A stretch of DNA of 64,000 bases. Source: VAZQ01 sp963821505. GTDB lineage: Bacteria; Pseudomonadota; Alphaproteobacteria; Rhizobiales; Xanthobacteraceae. The first letter of the stretch is position 1, and each line of letters begins with the position of its first letter. Positions 10,056 through 18,662 of the stretch are shown one piece after another. Where the stretch lies: positions 124,001 through 188,000 of the forward strand of contig CAWGEH010000013.1 in the NCBI GenBank assembly GCA_963821505.1. The letters run 5' to 3'. Made by a program: the position numbers and the translations under genes. The notes beneath the pieces are model-generated. The model saw only the letters and a list, made by a program, of their open reading frames with translations. It had not been told where the DNA came from and did no database searches.

Positions 10056-11419
10056 TCCTGTCCATCACACCGGCGCCCCACGCTATCGGCGAGTCGAATC
10101 GACGCGAGGTCGAACGCGACGGGCGCGGCGAACGGCCAAAGAGGGCGACGCAAACGCCGCCCCCTCGGCCGCCGATCGTCGCGACGCGACGCAGCCAGCG
10201 CGGGCTCGACTGGTTCACGTTCTTCGTCGCCGACGTGCAGACGGGATTTGGGCCGTTCATCTCAGTCTATCTCACCGCGCATCAATGGACGCAGCTCGAC
10301 ATCGGCTTCATCCTCACGATCCGAGGCCTTGCCGCCCTTGCGTTGCAAATGCCCGGCGGCGCCATTGTCGATGCCGCGCGCTCGGAGCGCGGCGTCGCAG
10401 CGTCGGGATTGATCGCCATCGGCGCGAGCGCGCTGATGATCGCACTGTGGCCGATCTTTCCGGTCGTTCTCGGCGCGCAGATTCTGCATGCCGCCGCCAG
10501 CTGCGTGGTGAGCCCGGCGATCGCCGCGATCAGCCTCGGCATCGTCGGCTATGCCGCCAGCGGGGAACGGTTCGGCCGCAACGCTCGCTTCGCCTCGATC
10601 GGAAACGGCGTTGCCGCGGCGGGCATGGGCGCGGTCGGGTATTTCTGGTCGAACCAGGCGGTCTTCCTGGTCACCGCTGCGTTGATCATTCCGGCGCTGG
10701 TCGCGCTTGCCCACATCCGGGGGAGCGAGATCGACCCCGTTGGCGCCCACGGCGGGTTGGCGAAAGGACCGACCGGCACGGCGACGGCTGTACGCACTCT
10801 CCTGACCGATCGGCGGCTGCTGATCTTCGCGACGTGCGTTGCCGTCTTCCAGCTGGCGAACGCGGCTCTGCTTCCGTTGATCGCGAGCATCGTCACCATG
10901 CGCTCGAAGGCTTGGGCCACGATCTTGGTGGCGGCGTGCATCGTCGTGCCGCAGCTCGTGGTCGCGGCCTTCTCGCCTGCGGTCGGGCGTTGGGCGCAGC
11001 GTTGGGGACGCCGGCCGATATTGCTCATCGGCTTCGCAGCGCTACCCCTGCGCGGGGCGCTGCTGTTCCTGGTGATCGCAGACCCTTACCTGCTCGTCGC
11101 GGTACAGGTGCTCGACGGAATTTGTGCGGCGGTATTCGGGGTCCTGGTGCCGCTCACGATTGCCGACATTACCCGGGGTAGCGGTCGCTTCAACCTTGCG
11201 CAAGGGCTGGTCGGGACCGGGGTCGGGGTCGGTGCTTCTCTGAGCACGACGCTGGGTGGATGGATGAGCGACCGGCTTGGCAGCGGCACCGCTTTCCTCG
11301 GCCTTGCCTGCATCGGCGCGGCGGGGCTCGTGCTGGTCTGGTGGCTGATGCCCGAGACCATGGAGAAGACCATGAAGAAGAAGGACACTCCCAAACTGCT
11401 CGCCCCGAGGCCGAGTTGA
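10052..11419 (+). CDS. MFS transporter
   Basis: A 455-aa integral membrane protein of the major facilitator superfamily. After a polar N-terminus of about 50 residues come about twelve hydrophobic segments in two halves. GPFISVYLTAHQWTQLDIGF opens the fold, and GRWAQRWGRRPILLIGFAALPLRG resembles the loop 8-9 MFS signature in the second half. The C-terminus is basic (MEKTMKKKD). The GTG start overlaps the stop of the PRC-barrel gene, suggesting coupled translation; an internal start nearer the first helix is possible. The substrate cannot be read from the sequence. Confidence 0.85.
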   Translation: MILSITPAPHAIGESNRREVERDGRGERPKRATQTPPPRPPIVATRRSQRGLDWFTFFVADVQTGFGPFISVYLTAHQWTQLDIGFILTIRGLAALALQMPGGAIVDAARSERGVAASGLIAIGASALMIALWPIFPVVLGAQILHAAASCVVSPAIAAISLGIVGYAASGERFGRNARFASIGNGVAAAGMGAVGYFWSNQAVFLVTAALIIPALVALAHIRGSEIDPVGAHGGLAKGPTGTATAVRTLLTDRRLLIFATCVAVFQLANAALLPLIASIVTMRSKAWATILVAACIVVPQLVVAAFSPAVGRWAQRWGRRPILLIGFAALPLRGALLFLVIADPYLLVAVQVLDGICAAVFGVLVPLTIADITRGSGRFNLAQGLVGTGVGVGASLSTTLGGWMSDRLGSGTAFLGLACIGAAGLVLVWWLMPETMEKTMKKKDTPKLLAPRPS

Positions 11420-11518
11420 GCAGTGGCCGCGCCCGTCGGCGAGGTTCGCGCCGGACACCCGAGATCGGATATGCGGAGACCATAGCAGGAGATGTCGCGC
11501 CAATCGGCGGGATTGCGC

Positions 11519-13030
11519 TCACGCGTCCCCTGGCACGTGATCGGGCTTCGGCCGCATCGCAAACTGGTAGAGCTTCGGCCCGAACAAAGCGAGCGCGGCC
11601 AGCGCCAGCAAGGTCGCCGATAACGGTCGCGCAAAGAACACGGTCCAATCGCCGGCCGAGATCGTCATGGCCTGGCGGAAGTTCTGCTCCGCAAGCGGGC
11701 CCAGGATCATCCCGATGATCACGGGGGCGGCCGGGAAGTCGTAGCGGCGCATGAGGTAGCCGATGCCGCCGATGAGATAGAGCAGGACCAGATCGACCGG
11801 CGACTGCGTGATCCCGTAGGTACCGATGGTCGCGAACACGAGAATGCCGGCATAGAGGAGCGGTGCCGGGATTTGCAGGAGCTTCACCCAGACCGCGATC
11901 AGCGGCAGGTTGAGCACCAGCAGCATCACATTGCCGATGAACAGGGACGCGATCAGACCCCAGACCAGCTGCGGCTGCGACTCCAGCAGCAGGGGCCCCG
12001 GATTGATCCCGTAGCTCTGGAACGCGGAGAGCATGATCGCGGCGGTCGCCGAGGTCGGCAAGCCGAGTGTCAGCATCGGCACGAGCACGCCCGCGGCCGA
12101 GGCGTTGTTGGCCGCTTCCGGCCCGGCGACTCCTTCGATCGCGCCTTTGCCGAATTCCTGCGGTCTCGATGTCAGCTTCCTCTCGATGTAGTAGCTGAGA
12201 AATGTCGGGATCTCGGCGCCGCCCGCGGGCATCGCACCGATCGGAAAGCCGATGGCGGTGCCGCGCAGCCATGGCTTCCACGACCGTTTCCATTCCGCAG
12301 CCGTCATCCACAGCGAGCCCGAGAGCGGGACGATCTCGTCCTTCCCGAGGCGGTAGCGCGAGGCGACGTAGAGCGTCTCGCCGACGGCGAACAGGCCGAC
12401 CGCCACCACGATGACGTTGATGCCGTCGAGCAGCTCGGGCATGCCGAAGGTGAAGCGCGCTTGGCCGGTCTGCAGGTCGACGCCGATCAGGCCCAGCCAG
12501 ATGCCGAAGAACAGCATCGCCAGCCCTCTCACCGCCGAGGAGCCGAGCACGGCCGACACCGTCACGAAGGCGAGCACCATGAGCGAAAAATAATCCGCCG
12601 GTCCGAACCGCAGCGCCCAATCCACCACCACCGGAGCCAGGAAGGTGATACCGAGCGTACCGATCGTGCCGGCCACGAACGAACCGATGGCCGCGGTCGC
12701 GAGCGCCGCGCCGGCGCGGCCGTTGCGGGCCATCTTGTTGCCCTCGAGCGCTGTGACGATGGTGGCGCTCTCACCCGGCGTGTTGAGCAGGATCGACGTG
12801 GTCGAGCCGCCGTACATCGCGCCGTAGTAGATGCCCGCGAAGAGAATGAATGCCGCGGTGGGCTCGACCTTGAAGGTAATCGGCAACAGCAGCGCGATGG
12901 TGAGCGCGGGGCCGAGGCCGGGAAGCACCCCGATTGCCGTTCCGAGCGTGGTGCCGACAAGACACCACAAGAGGTTCATCGGAGTGAGCGCAACCGCAAA
13001 GCCGTTGAGAAGCTGCGGGAAGGCGTTCAT
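11519..13030 (-). CDS. tctA: TctA-type large membrane subunit of a tripartite tricarboxylate transporter
   Basis: A 503-aa polytopic inner-membrane protein with the TctA hallmarks: GVLPGLGPALTIALLLPITF near residue 30, A-G-I-Y-Y-G-A-M-Y-G-G-S-T-T-S-I-L-L-N-T-P-G-E, and in the second half GTAIGFPIGAMPAGGAEIPT and the internal repeat N-N-A-S-A-A-G-V-L-V-P-M-L-T-L-G-L-P. It carries out Na+/H+-driven uptake of a carboxylate delivered by TctC. The start ATG 13030 is one base from the tctB stop, so the genes are coupled. It is the last gene of the operon that begins with the CoA-transferase. Confidence 0.95.
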   Translation of the reverse strand: MNAFPQLLNGFAVALTPMNLLWCLVGTTLGTAIGVLPGLGPALTIALLLPITFKVEPTAAFILFAGIYYGAMYGGSTTSILLNTPGESATIVTALEGNKMARNGRAGAALATAAIGSFVAGTIGTLGITFLAPVVVDWALRFGPADYFSLMVLAFVTVSAVLGSSAVRGLAMLFFGIWLGLIGVDLQTGQARFTFGMPELLDGINVIVVAVGLFAVGETLYVASRYRLGKDEIVPLSGSLWMTAAEWKRSWKPWLRGTAIGFPIGAMPAGGAEIPTFLSYYIERKLTSRPQEFGKGAIEGVAGPEAANNASAAGVLVPMLTLGLPTSATAAIMLSAFQSYGINPGPLLLESQPQLVWGLIASLFIGNVMLLVLNLPLIAVWVKLLQIPAPLLYAGILVFATIGTYGITQSPVDLVLLYLIGGIGYLMRRYDFPAAPVIIGMILGPLAEQNFRQAMTISAGDWTVFFARPLSATLLALAALALFGPKLYQFAMRPKPDHVPGDA

Positions 13031-13031
13031 C

Positions 13032-13568
13032 TCAGCTGCCCTGCGTGCCAATGACTCTTTCGATGGCGTTCTCGACGACGCCGGAGCCGATATCGATGCC
13101 GAGCGTCTTGGCGAAACCGAAATAGGCAAAGAGCGCGAAGGCTGCTGCGATCGAGGCGTCGCGCACGATCGCCCGCGATCCGAAGCCGCGCGCCACGCAG
13201 ACAAACAGAATGACCGACGCGACGGTGAATCCCGCCGAGCCGATCAGAAGCACGTTGAGAACGAGCCCGGCGGCGATCCAGAGCAGCGCCGCCCGATCGG
13301 GGGCGATCTCCTTCTCCTCCTCAAGCTGCCATCCGCCCTGCCATGCGGCGATCAGAAGGAGTATGCCGACCATGCCCAGAGCAAGCGCGGTGATGAGTGG
13401 AACGACGGTCGGTCCGACCTTGGCATAGAGCGGCGACACCGGAATGGACAGCGTCTGCCAGAACATGACGATCGCGAGCAGAAGAACGCCCGCACCGATG
13501 ATGGTTTCACCGATCGCCGTCCGAAGCCCGGCCGCCCGGCCCCTCGGCTGCGGGCCCGCGTCCGCCAT
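13032..13568 (-). CDS. tctB: TctB-type small membrane subunit of the tripartite tricarboxylate transporter
   Basis: A 178-aa membrane protein with four hydrophobic segments: a first helix at GETIIGAGVLLLAIVMFWQT, a short periplasmic loop S-P-L-Y-A-K-V-G-P-T-V-V-P, and three more including ALLWIAAGLVLNVLLIG. Size, topology and position between tctC and tctA identify it; TctB sequences are poorly conserved. ATG 13568 is one base from the tctC stop and its own stop is one base from tctA. It pairs with TctA in the permease. Confidence 0.9.
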   Translation of the reverse strand: MADAGPQPRGRAAGLRTAIGETIIGAGVLLLAIVMFWQTLSIPVSPLYAKVGPTVVPLITALALGMVGILLLIAAWQGGWQLEEEKEIAPDRAALLWIAAGLVLNVLLIGSAGFTVASVILFVCVARGFGSRAIVRDASIAAAFALFAYFGFAKTLGIDIGSGVVENAIERVIGTQGS

Positions 13569-13569
13569 G

Positions 13570-14553
13570 TCACGCCAGCCCCAGCTCTTTGAGAATGCCC
13601 TCGATCCGCGCCGTCTCGGCATCGAGGAAGGTCTTGTAATCCCCGCCCAGCAGCGTGATTGGAGTCCAATCGCGCATCTTGCAGGCCTCCGCCCATTGCG
13701 GTGTCGCCGTCATCTTTTCCATCAGCGCGATCATCGCCTTGCGTTGCGCCTCGTTCACACCGGGGGGAGCGAATACGCCGCGCCAGTTGAACAGCTCGAC
13801 GTCGATGCCCTCGTCTTTCAGCGTCGGCGCCGCAATTCCATCCTGTCGCTTGTCCGAAGAGATAGCGAGCACCCGCAGCTTGCCGGCCTTCACCTGCTCG
13901 GCGAATTCGTTGTAGCCGGAGATCCCGGCCGCGACCTGGTTGCCGAGCAGCGCCGCGGTCGCCGGCCCTCCGCCGGCAAAGGCGACGTAGCTGACCTTGG
14001 TCGGCACGACCCCGATCGCCTTGGCAATCATGCCGAGGAGGATATGGTCGGACCCGCCGGCCGAGCCGCCAGCGACCGGAACCTTGGTGGGATCGGCTTT
14101 GAGCGCGGCGGCAAAGTCCTTCGCGCTCTTGAACTGCGACTGGGCCGGAACGACGAGGGCCAGAAACTCGCCAGTTAGGCGCGCGATCGGAGTTGTCTGC
14201 GCGAGCTTGACCGGGCTCTTGTTGGCGATGATCGCGCCGACCATCACCATTCCCGCGACCATCAGCGCATTGCTCTGGCCCTTCCACTGATTTAAAAATT
14301 GCGGCAGCCCGACCGCGCCGCCGGCGCCTCCCACATTGGTGATCTGCACGCCCTTCACGGCGCCGGTCGCACGCAGCACCTGCTCGATCGTGCGCGCGGT
14401 CTGATCCCAACCACCGCCGGGCGCAGCCGGAACAAAGATTTTGAGAAGTTCGATCGCCTGCGCTTGCGCTCCGTCGACGGTGAGGAGCGCCAGCGGCAAA
14501 CCGGCAGCGGGAGCGACGGCGACGGTGCGCAGGAGATCACGGCGGGTCAGCAT
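13570..14553 (-). CDS. tctC: TctC/Bug-type periplasmic substrate-binding protein
   Basis: A 327-aa exported protein. MLTRRDLLRTVAVAPAAG is a Tat-like signal ending near AQA. The mature part has the Bug signatures I-F-V-P-A-A-P-G-G-G-W-D-Q-T-A-R, N-V-G-G-A-G-G-A-V-G and V-P-V-A-G-G-S-A-G-G-S-D-H. Bug proteins bind carboxylates in the periplasm and hand them to TctAB. The start ATG 14553 has GGAAAGGA upstream. It lies 76 bases downstream of the lyase gene and is tightly joined to tctB, so here the receptor is a true transporter component. Confidence 0.95.
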   Translation of the reverse strand: MLTRRDLLRTVAVAPAAGLPLALLTVDGAQAQAIELLKIFVPAAPGGGWDQTARTIEQVLRATGAVKGVQITNVGGAGGAVGLPQFLNQWKGQSNALMVAGMVMVGAIIANKSPVKLAQTTPIARLTGEFLALVVPAQSQFKSAKDFAAALKADPTKVPVAGGSAGGSDHILLGMIAKAIGVVPTKVSYVAFAGGGPATAALLGNQVAAGISGYNEFAEQVKAGKLRVLAISSDKRQDGIAAPTLKDEGIDVELFNWRGVFAPPGVNEAQRKAMIALMEKMTATPQWAEACKMRDWTPITLLGGDYKTFLDAETARIEGILKELGLA

Positions 14554-14629
14554 GGCGTTTCCTTTCCGACGTTCGGCCGACGCTCTTCGGCGCCTGGATC
14601 GCGAGCATTGCGAAAACAGGACGACCGGT

Positions 14630-15496
14630 CTAAGCGGAACCGGCATCCGATACTCCGGCGAGCTTACGCGCAGGCGGGCCAGTATAGGTCCAAATCAGAT
14701 GGCGAGGGATCGGTCCTTTGTTGCGTTCGCCGGACTGCATCTCCTCGAAGGCATGGGCCAGCGCGCCCACCGAGCGCGACAACGCGAACATCCCTCGGCA
14801 GAGCGGCGGAGGGAAACCGAGCTCAGCGAACACGACACCGGTGCCGCCGTCGATATTCATTGGAATGGGCCGGCCCTTCTCCTCCGCCAGCCTTGCTTCG
14901 ACCGCGCGACCGATGGCGGCGAAGCGTCCGCTCACGACACCGGCGGCCGCAGCGGCATCCACGAGCTCGAGCAGGCGCGGCGCTCGCGGATCGCGCGGGT
15001 GGAAGCGATGGCCAAACCCCGGAACATGACGGATGCGCTGTTCTGCCAGCGCGTTGATTTCGGCGCTCACGGCTTGAGCCAGCCGCCGTTCGCTAGCCGG
15101 ACCATCGCCGATTCGCTCAGCGATGGCGTTATACAAACGAACGCATTGCTCGCCGGCTCCGCCATGCACGTCGCCGAGCATGTTGATGGCCGACGCCATC
15201 GCGTTGTTGATGCCGACGCCGCAGGTGATCGCCATTCTTGCCGCCGCGATCGATGGTGCCTGCGGACCGTGGTCGACCGCCGCCACCAGCGCCGCTTCGA
15301 GCAGCCTGGCAGCGCCGGGACGCGGAAGCTCGCCGCGGGTCATGAGATACGCCATTTCGGCGAAACCGACGCGGCCGATCAGGTCCTCGACCGCGTAGCC
15401 GCGATAGCGGATCATGCCGGGCTTCATGTCGATGATCGCCGTCGACCACCAGTCCTCTGGGGTCTCGGCCGCGCCGTTCGCCACCACGTCGGTCAT
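14630..15496 (-). CDS. Citrate-synthase-fold protein, likely citryl-CoA (or related acyl-CoA) lyase
   Basis: A 288-aa protein, much shorter than citrate synthase (~430 aa), as is usual for citryl-CoA-lyase-type relatives. The active-site elements are kept: G-D-V-H-G-G-A-G-E-Q (first histidine), V-P-G-F-G-H-R-F-H (second histidine) and N-I-D-G-G-T-G-V-V-F (aspartate). The N-terminus I-D-M-K-P-G-M-I-R-Y-R-G-Y is family-typical. Its ATG overlaps the stop of the CoA-transferase by four bases. In context it should cleave a CoA-activated tricarboxylate, e.g. citryl-CoA to acetyl-CoA and oxaloacetate; a 2-methylcitryl or citramalyl analogue is possible. Lyase direction is inferred, not seen. Confidence 0.85.
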   Translation of the reverse strand: MTDVVANGAAETPEDWWSTAIIDMKPGMIRYRGYAVEDLIGRVGFAEMAYLMTRGELPRPGAARLLEAALVAAVDHGPQAPSIAAARMAITCGVGINNAMASAINMLGDVHGGAGEQCVRLYNAIAERIGDGPASERRLAQAVSAEINALAEQRIRHVPGFGHRFHPRDPRAPRLLELVDAAAAAGVVSGRFAAIGRAVEARLAEEKGRPIPMNIDGGTGVVFAELGFPPPLCRGMFALSRSVGALAHAFEEMQSGERNKGPIPRHLIWTYTGPPARKLAGVSDAGSA

Positions 15497-16695
15497 GCGG
15501 TACCTTCGCGCGTCAGTTCGTCCCGGTCGCGCTTCGAGAAACCGAGTTCGGCCAGGAGGGCTTCGGTATCGGCGCCGAGCGCCGGCGGCGCCGACGGCGG
15601 CTGCGGATCGCCGCTTCCGAGGCGGAACCCGCTGCGGACGACGCGTACCGGACGATCGACGCCGGGCACGGAGTCGAAGGTCTTGATCAGCTTTCGCTCC
15701 ATCACCTGCGGGTGCTCGAGCACGGCGGGCACATCAAGCACCTCGCCGGCGGGAACGCCGTTCTTGTTCAGGAGCACGGACCATTCCGGGGCCGACTTCG
15801 CTGCCAGGGCCTGCTCGATCTCGGTGTTCAATTCGGAACGGCGGCGCTTGCGATCCTCGCGCTCGGCGAAACGCGGATCCGTGACCAGCTCGGCGCGGCC
15901 GATCAACCGGCACAGCGACTCGAACTGCTCCTGCTTGTTCGCCGCGATGTTCAGAAGACCTCCACCCGTGCGGAACGTGCCCGAGGGACTCGCCGTCATG
16001 TTCTCGTTGCCCATGGGCTCGGGTTTGACGCCGGCGATGAGCCAGTTCGAAACCGCCCATCCCATGGCGACCAGCGACGACTCCAACATAGAGACGTCGA
16101 TGAACTCGCCCTCGCCCGTGCGCTCGCGCCGGAACAGTGCCGCCGCGATGGCGAAGGCGGCGGTCATGCCGCCCATGGTATCGGCAATCGGATAGCCGAC
16201 CCGCAGCGGCGCCGATGCCGCGTCGCCGGTGACGCTCATGATGCCGCAAAGCCCCTGGATGATCTGGTCATAGGCGGGATTGAACTTGAGCGGCCCGTCA
16301 TGGCCAAAGCCCGAAATCGCGCAATAGATGACGTCATTCTTGGCGGCTTTGAGCGCCGCGTAGCCGAGTCCCAGCCGCTCCATCACGCCGGGACGGAAGT
16401 TTTCGACGACGACATCCGACGTCGCGACGAGCCGGCCGAAGGCGTCGCGGCCTTTCGGTGATTTCAAGTTCAGCGTGATCGAGCGCTTTCCCGCATTCTG
16501 CGCGAGAAAAGACGCACCCATGCCGCGGCGATTGAGCTCGGGGTCAGCGCCCAGTTTGCGGGCCAGGTCGCCCACTCCCGGCGCCTCGACCTTGATCACC
16601 TCAGCCCCGACCTGGGCCAGCTGATAGCAACAGAACGGACCGGCAAGCACGTTGGTCAGATCGAGGACCCGCGTCCCGGCGAGAAGTCCGGCCAT
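15493..16695 (-). CDS. Class III (CaiB/BaiF family) CoA-transferase
   Basis: A 400-aa cytoplasmic enzyme that transfers CoA between carboxylic acids. Features are L-A-G-T-R-V-L-D-L-T-N-V-L-A-G-P-F at the N-terminus, G-A-E-V-I-K-V-E-A-P-G-x-G-D, the Q-N-A-G-K-R-S-I-T-L-N-L motif, V-V-E-N-F-R-P-G-V-M-E-R-L-G-L, and the catalytic aspartate in N-P-A-Y-D-Q-I-I-Q-G. It is the first gene of the operon, with an operator-like repeat 20 bases upstream and a divergent IclR gene. It likely activates the tricarboxylate imported by TctABC for the next enzyme. The CoA donor is unknown. Confidence 0.92.
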   Translation of the reverse strand: MAGLLAGTRVLDLTNVLAGPFCCYQLAQVGAEVIKVEAPGVGDLARKLGADPELNRRGMGASFLAQNAGKRSITLNLKSPKGRDAFGRLVATSDVVVENFRPGVMERLGLGYAALKAAKNDVIYCAISGFGHDGPLKFNPAYDQIIQGLCGIMSVTGDAASAPLRVGYPIADTMGGMTAAFAIAAALFRRERTGEGEFIDVSMLESSLVAMGWAVSNWLIAGVKPEPMGNENMTASPSGTFRTGGGLLNIAANKQEQFESLCRLIGRAELVTDPRFAEREDRKRRRSELNTEIEQALAAKSAPEWSVLLNKNGVPAGEVLDVPAVLEHPQVMERKLIKTFDSVPGVDRPVRVVRSGFRLGSGDPQPPSAPPALGADTEALLAELGFSKRDRDELTREGTA

Positions 16696-16714
16696 TGCTG
16701 CATTCCCGGGCTTA

Positions 16715-16764
16715 ATTCTGTCTGACAGAATAGGATTCTGTCTAGCACTACGTTCTGTACAGCG
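16715..16764. promoter_or_regulatory. Operator-like inverted repeat between CoA-transferase operon and iclR-type gene
   Basis: ATTCTGTCTGACAGAAT at 16715-16731 is a perfect 8+8 inverted repeat with a one-base centre. The half-site ATTCTGTC recurs at 16735-16742, 20 bases (two helical turns) further on, and CTGTACAG near 16755 is a third partial copy. It sits in the 138-base divergent promoter region, 20 bases from the CoA-transferase start, a natural place for the adjacent IclR-family regulator to act on both genes. Binding is inferred. Confidence 0.7.
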
Positions 16765-16833
16765 CAACACCGTTCCAGTATTTTCGGCGCGGCCTCGAAT
16801 CGCGAGACCGTGCTCGAGCCTTGGGATGATCGA

Positions 16834-17532
16834 ATGAGCAGCGACAAGGTCCAGGCGGTCGAGCGCGCCCTTACCGTGCTCAACGCCTTCCATGCCGACA
16901 AGCCGGCGATGACGCTCGGCGAGATCGCGACGGCAACCGGCCTCTACAAGAGCACGATCCTGCGCCTCGCCGGCTCGCTGGAGCGGCTCGGCTACCTCGT
17001 TCGCGAGGATAGCGGCGTCTTCCGGATCGGACCAGCGCTATGGCGGCTGGGGTCGATCTACCGGGCCGGATTCAATGTCGGCGATGCCATCAGACCCGAA
17101 CTGCGCCGGCTGGTCGAAGCGACCGGCGAGACGGCGTCGTTCTACATTCGGCAAGGCCAGTCCCGCGTGTGCCTGTTTCGGCATAATTCGCCGCATTCGG
17201 CGCGCCACCACCTCGACGAGGGAACCGAATTGCCGCTGACCGCCGGCGCCAGCGCCCATGTGCTACTCGCGTTTGCTGACGGCAAAGGTGCGAAAGCCAA
17301 GACGGTCACGAAACGCGGCTACTCCATTTCTCTCGGGGAGCGCGACCCGCAGGTGGCGGCCGTGGCAGTCCCCGTCTTCGATCTCGCGGGCGAGTTCAGG
17401 GGTGCGCTCGCGATCTCGGGGCTGATCGGGCGCTTCCAGCAGAAGGCGCGGCTGTCCGCGCTCGCGCAGCTGTTGGCGTCGGCCAGTCGATTGCGAACCG
17501 TGCTCCCGGCGAGAGACCATGCCGGTGAATGA
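16834..17532 (+). CDS. IclR-family transcriptional regulator
   Basis: A 232-aa regulator. The N-terminal winged helix-turn-helix spans about residues 8-65 (V-E-R-A-L-T-V-L-N-A-F, L-G-E-I-A-T-A-T-G-L-Y-K-S-T-I-L-R-L), followed by the effector domain with P-L-T-A-G-A-S-A-H-V-L-L-A-F and A-V-A-V-P-V-F-D-L-A-G-E-F-R-G-A-L-A-I-S-G. It is somewhat short for IclR proteins (usually 240-280 aa). ATG 16834 is chosen because the helix-turn-helix begins at once. Divergent to the CoA-transferase/TctCBA operon, it is its likely regulator, with a tricarboxylate or CoA ester as possible effector. Confidence 0.92.
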   Translation: MSSDKVQAVERALTVLNAFHADKPAMTLGEIATATGLYKSTILRLAGSLERLGYLVREDSGVFRIGPALWRLGSIYRAGFNVGDAIRPELRRLVEATGETASFYIRQGQSRVCLFRHNSPHSARHHLDEGTELPLTAGASAHVLLAFADGKGAKAKTVTKRGYSISLGERDPQVAAVAVPVFDLAGEFRGALAISGLIGRFQQKARLSALAQLLASASRLRTVLPARDHAGE

Positions 17533-17613
17533 TGGAGTCCGGCCCGGCACGCTCGACTGCGAATGCCGGCACACGTATAAACTCGTCTCTCAATGCAACG
17601 ACGGAAATCCGCC

Positions 17614-18603
17614 ATGCCCACACGTCGTCACGTGCTCGCCGCCTCGGCGGCAGGGCTCCTTTGCGCTGCCGCAAGCTTGGTCCCGCGCGCACTCGCCCAA
17701 GCGATCAAGAAGCCGGCACACATTATCGTGGGCTTTCCCGCGGGCGGCGGCACCGACGTCATTGCCCGCATCCTCGCCGACAGGCTGCGCGGGTCCTACG
17801 CGTCGACGGTGCTGGTCGAGAACAAGCCCGGCGCCGCGGCGCGCATTGCGGTCGAGTACGTGAAGAACGCGGAACCGGACGGCAGCGTGATGTTGTTCAC
17901 CCCGGACTTTCCGATCACGGTTTACCCCCATAGCTTCCGCTCGCTGAACTACGACCCGCTGCACGACTTCACCGCGGTTTCGCCGGCGGCAAAATCGATG
18001 CTGACCTACAACATCGGCCCGGCCGTACCGGAAGGTGTCCGGACCTTGGCCGAGTTCGTGCAATGGTGCAAAGCGAATCCGGCGAAGGCGGCGTATGCGA
18101 CCACCGCCGCCGGCGGCACGCCCCATTTCGTCGGAATGATGCTGGCCAACGAGGCCGGCGTCGCGATGATCCCGGTCCACTATCGCGGCGGCGCGCCGGC
18201 GTTGCAGGATCTGATCGGCGGCCACGTGCCGGCCAGCGTCAATCCGATCAGCGAAAGCATGTCCTTGGCCAAGGCGGGAACGATCCGAATTCTCGCCGTG
18301 ACCGGTTCACGGCGTTCGCCATTCCTGCCCGATGTCCCGACCATGAGGGAGGCCGGCTACAACGTGGTGGTCGAATCGTGGCTCGGCGTATTCGTGCCGG
18401 CGAAGACGCCCATGGATGTCGTGAACGCGCTGAGCGCGGCCATGGCCGAAGCCGTCAACTCCTCGCAGATGATCGAGAACCTGGCCAAGGTGGGCAACAC
18501 GAGCGCGTTCCAGACGCCGGCGCAATTCGCCGCCACCGTCAAAGCGGATATTGCGCGCTGGGCTCCGGTGGTGAAGGCATCCGGTTTCGTCGCCCAGGAT
18601 TAG
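17614..18603 (+). CDS. Orphan Bug/TctC-type periplasmic receptor
   Basis: A 329-aa exported protein with a Tat-like signal (MPTRRHVLAASAAGLL, cut near ALAQA). Bug motifs are I-I-V-G-F-P-A-G-G-G-T-D-V-I-A-R, V-E-N-K-P-G-A-A, the P-D-G loop, Y-A-T-T-A-A-G-G-T-P-H-F-V-G and a conserved P-D-V-P-T-M-R-E-A-G-Y. A start at 17593 would add seven residues. It has no partner permease beside it, so it is probably an extra receptor, or shares the TctAB upstream. It follows the IclR gene by 81 bases on the same strand. The ligand is unknown. Confidence 0.9.
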   Translation: MPTRRHVLAASAAGLLCAAASLVPRALAQAIKKPAHIIVGFPAGGGTDVIARILADRLRGSYASTVLVENKPGAAARIAVEYVKNAEPDGSVMLFTPDFPITVYPHSFRSLNYDPLHDFTAVSPAAKSMLTYNIGPAVPEGVRTLAEFVQWCKANPAKAAYATTAAGGTPHFVGMMLANEAGVAMIPVHYRGGAPALQDLIGGHVPASVNPISESMSLAKAGTIRILAVTGSRRSPFLPDVPTMREAGYNVVVESWLGVFVPAKTPMDVVNALSAAMAEAVNSSQMIENLAKVGNTSAFQTPAQFAATVKADIARWAPVVKASGFVAQD

Positions 18604-18608
18604 GGCGC

Positions 18609-18622
18609 CGCCCGATCGGGCG
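18609..18622. repeat. Perfect 14-base palindrome between convergent genes
   Basis: CGCCCGATCGGGCG is a perfect palindrome in the 59-base gap between the convergent Bug receptor (ends 18603) and the oxidoreductase (ends 18663). Its position suggests a two-way transcription stop, but there is no run of T on either side, so an intrinsic terminator is not proven. Confidence 0.35.
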
Positions 18623-18662
18623 AGAGGCCGAGACAATTGCCGTCGCCGAGTGGGCGGCGCGC

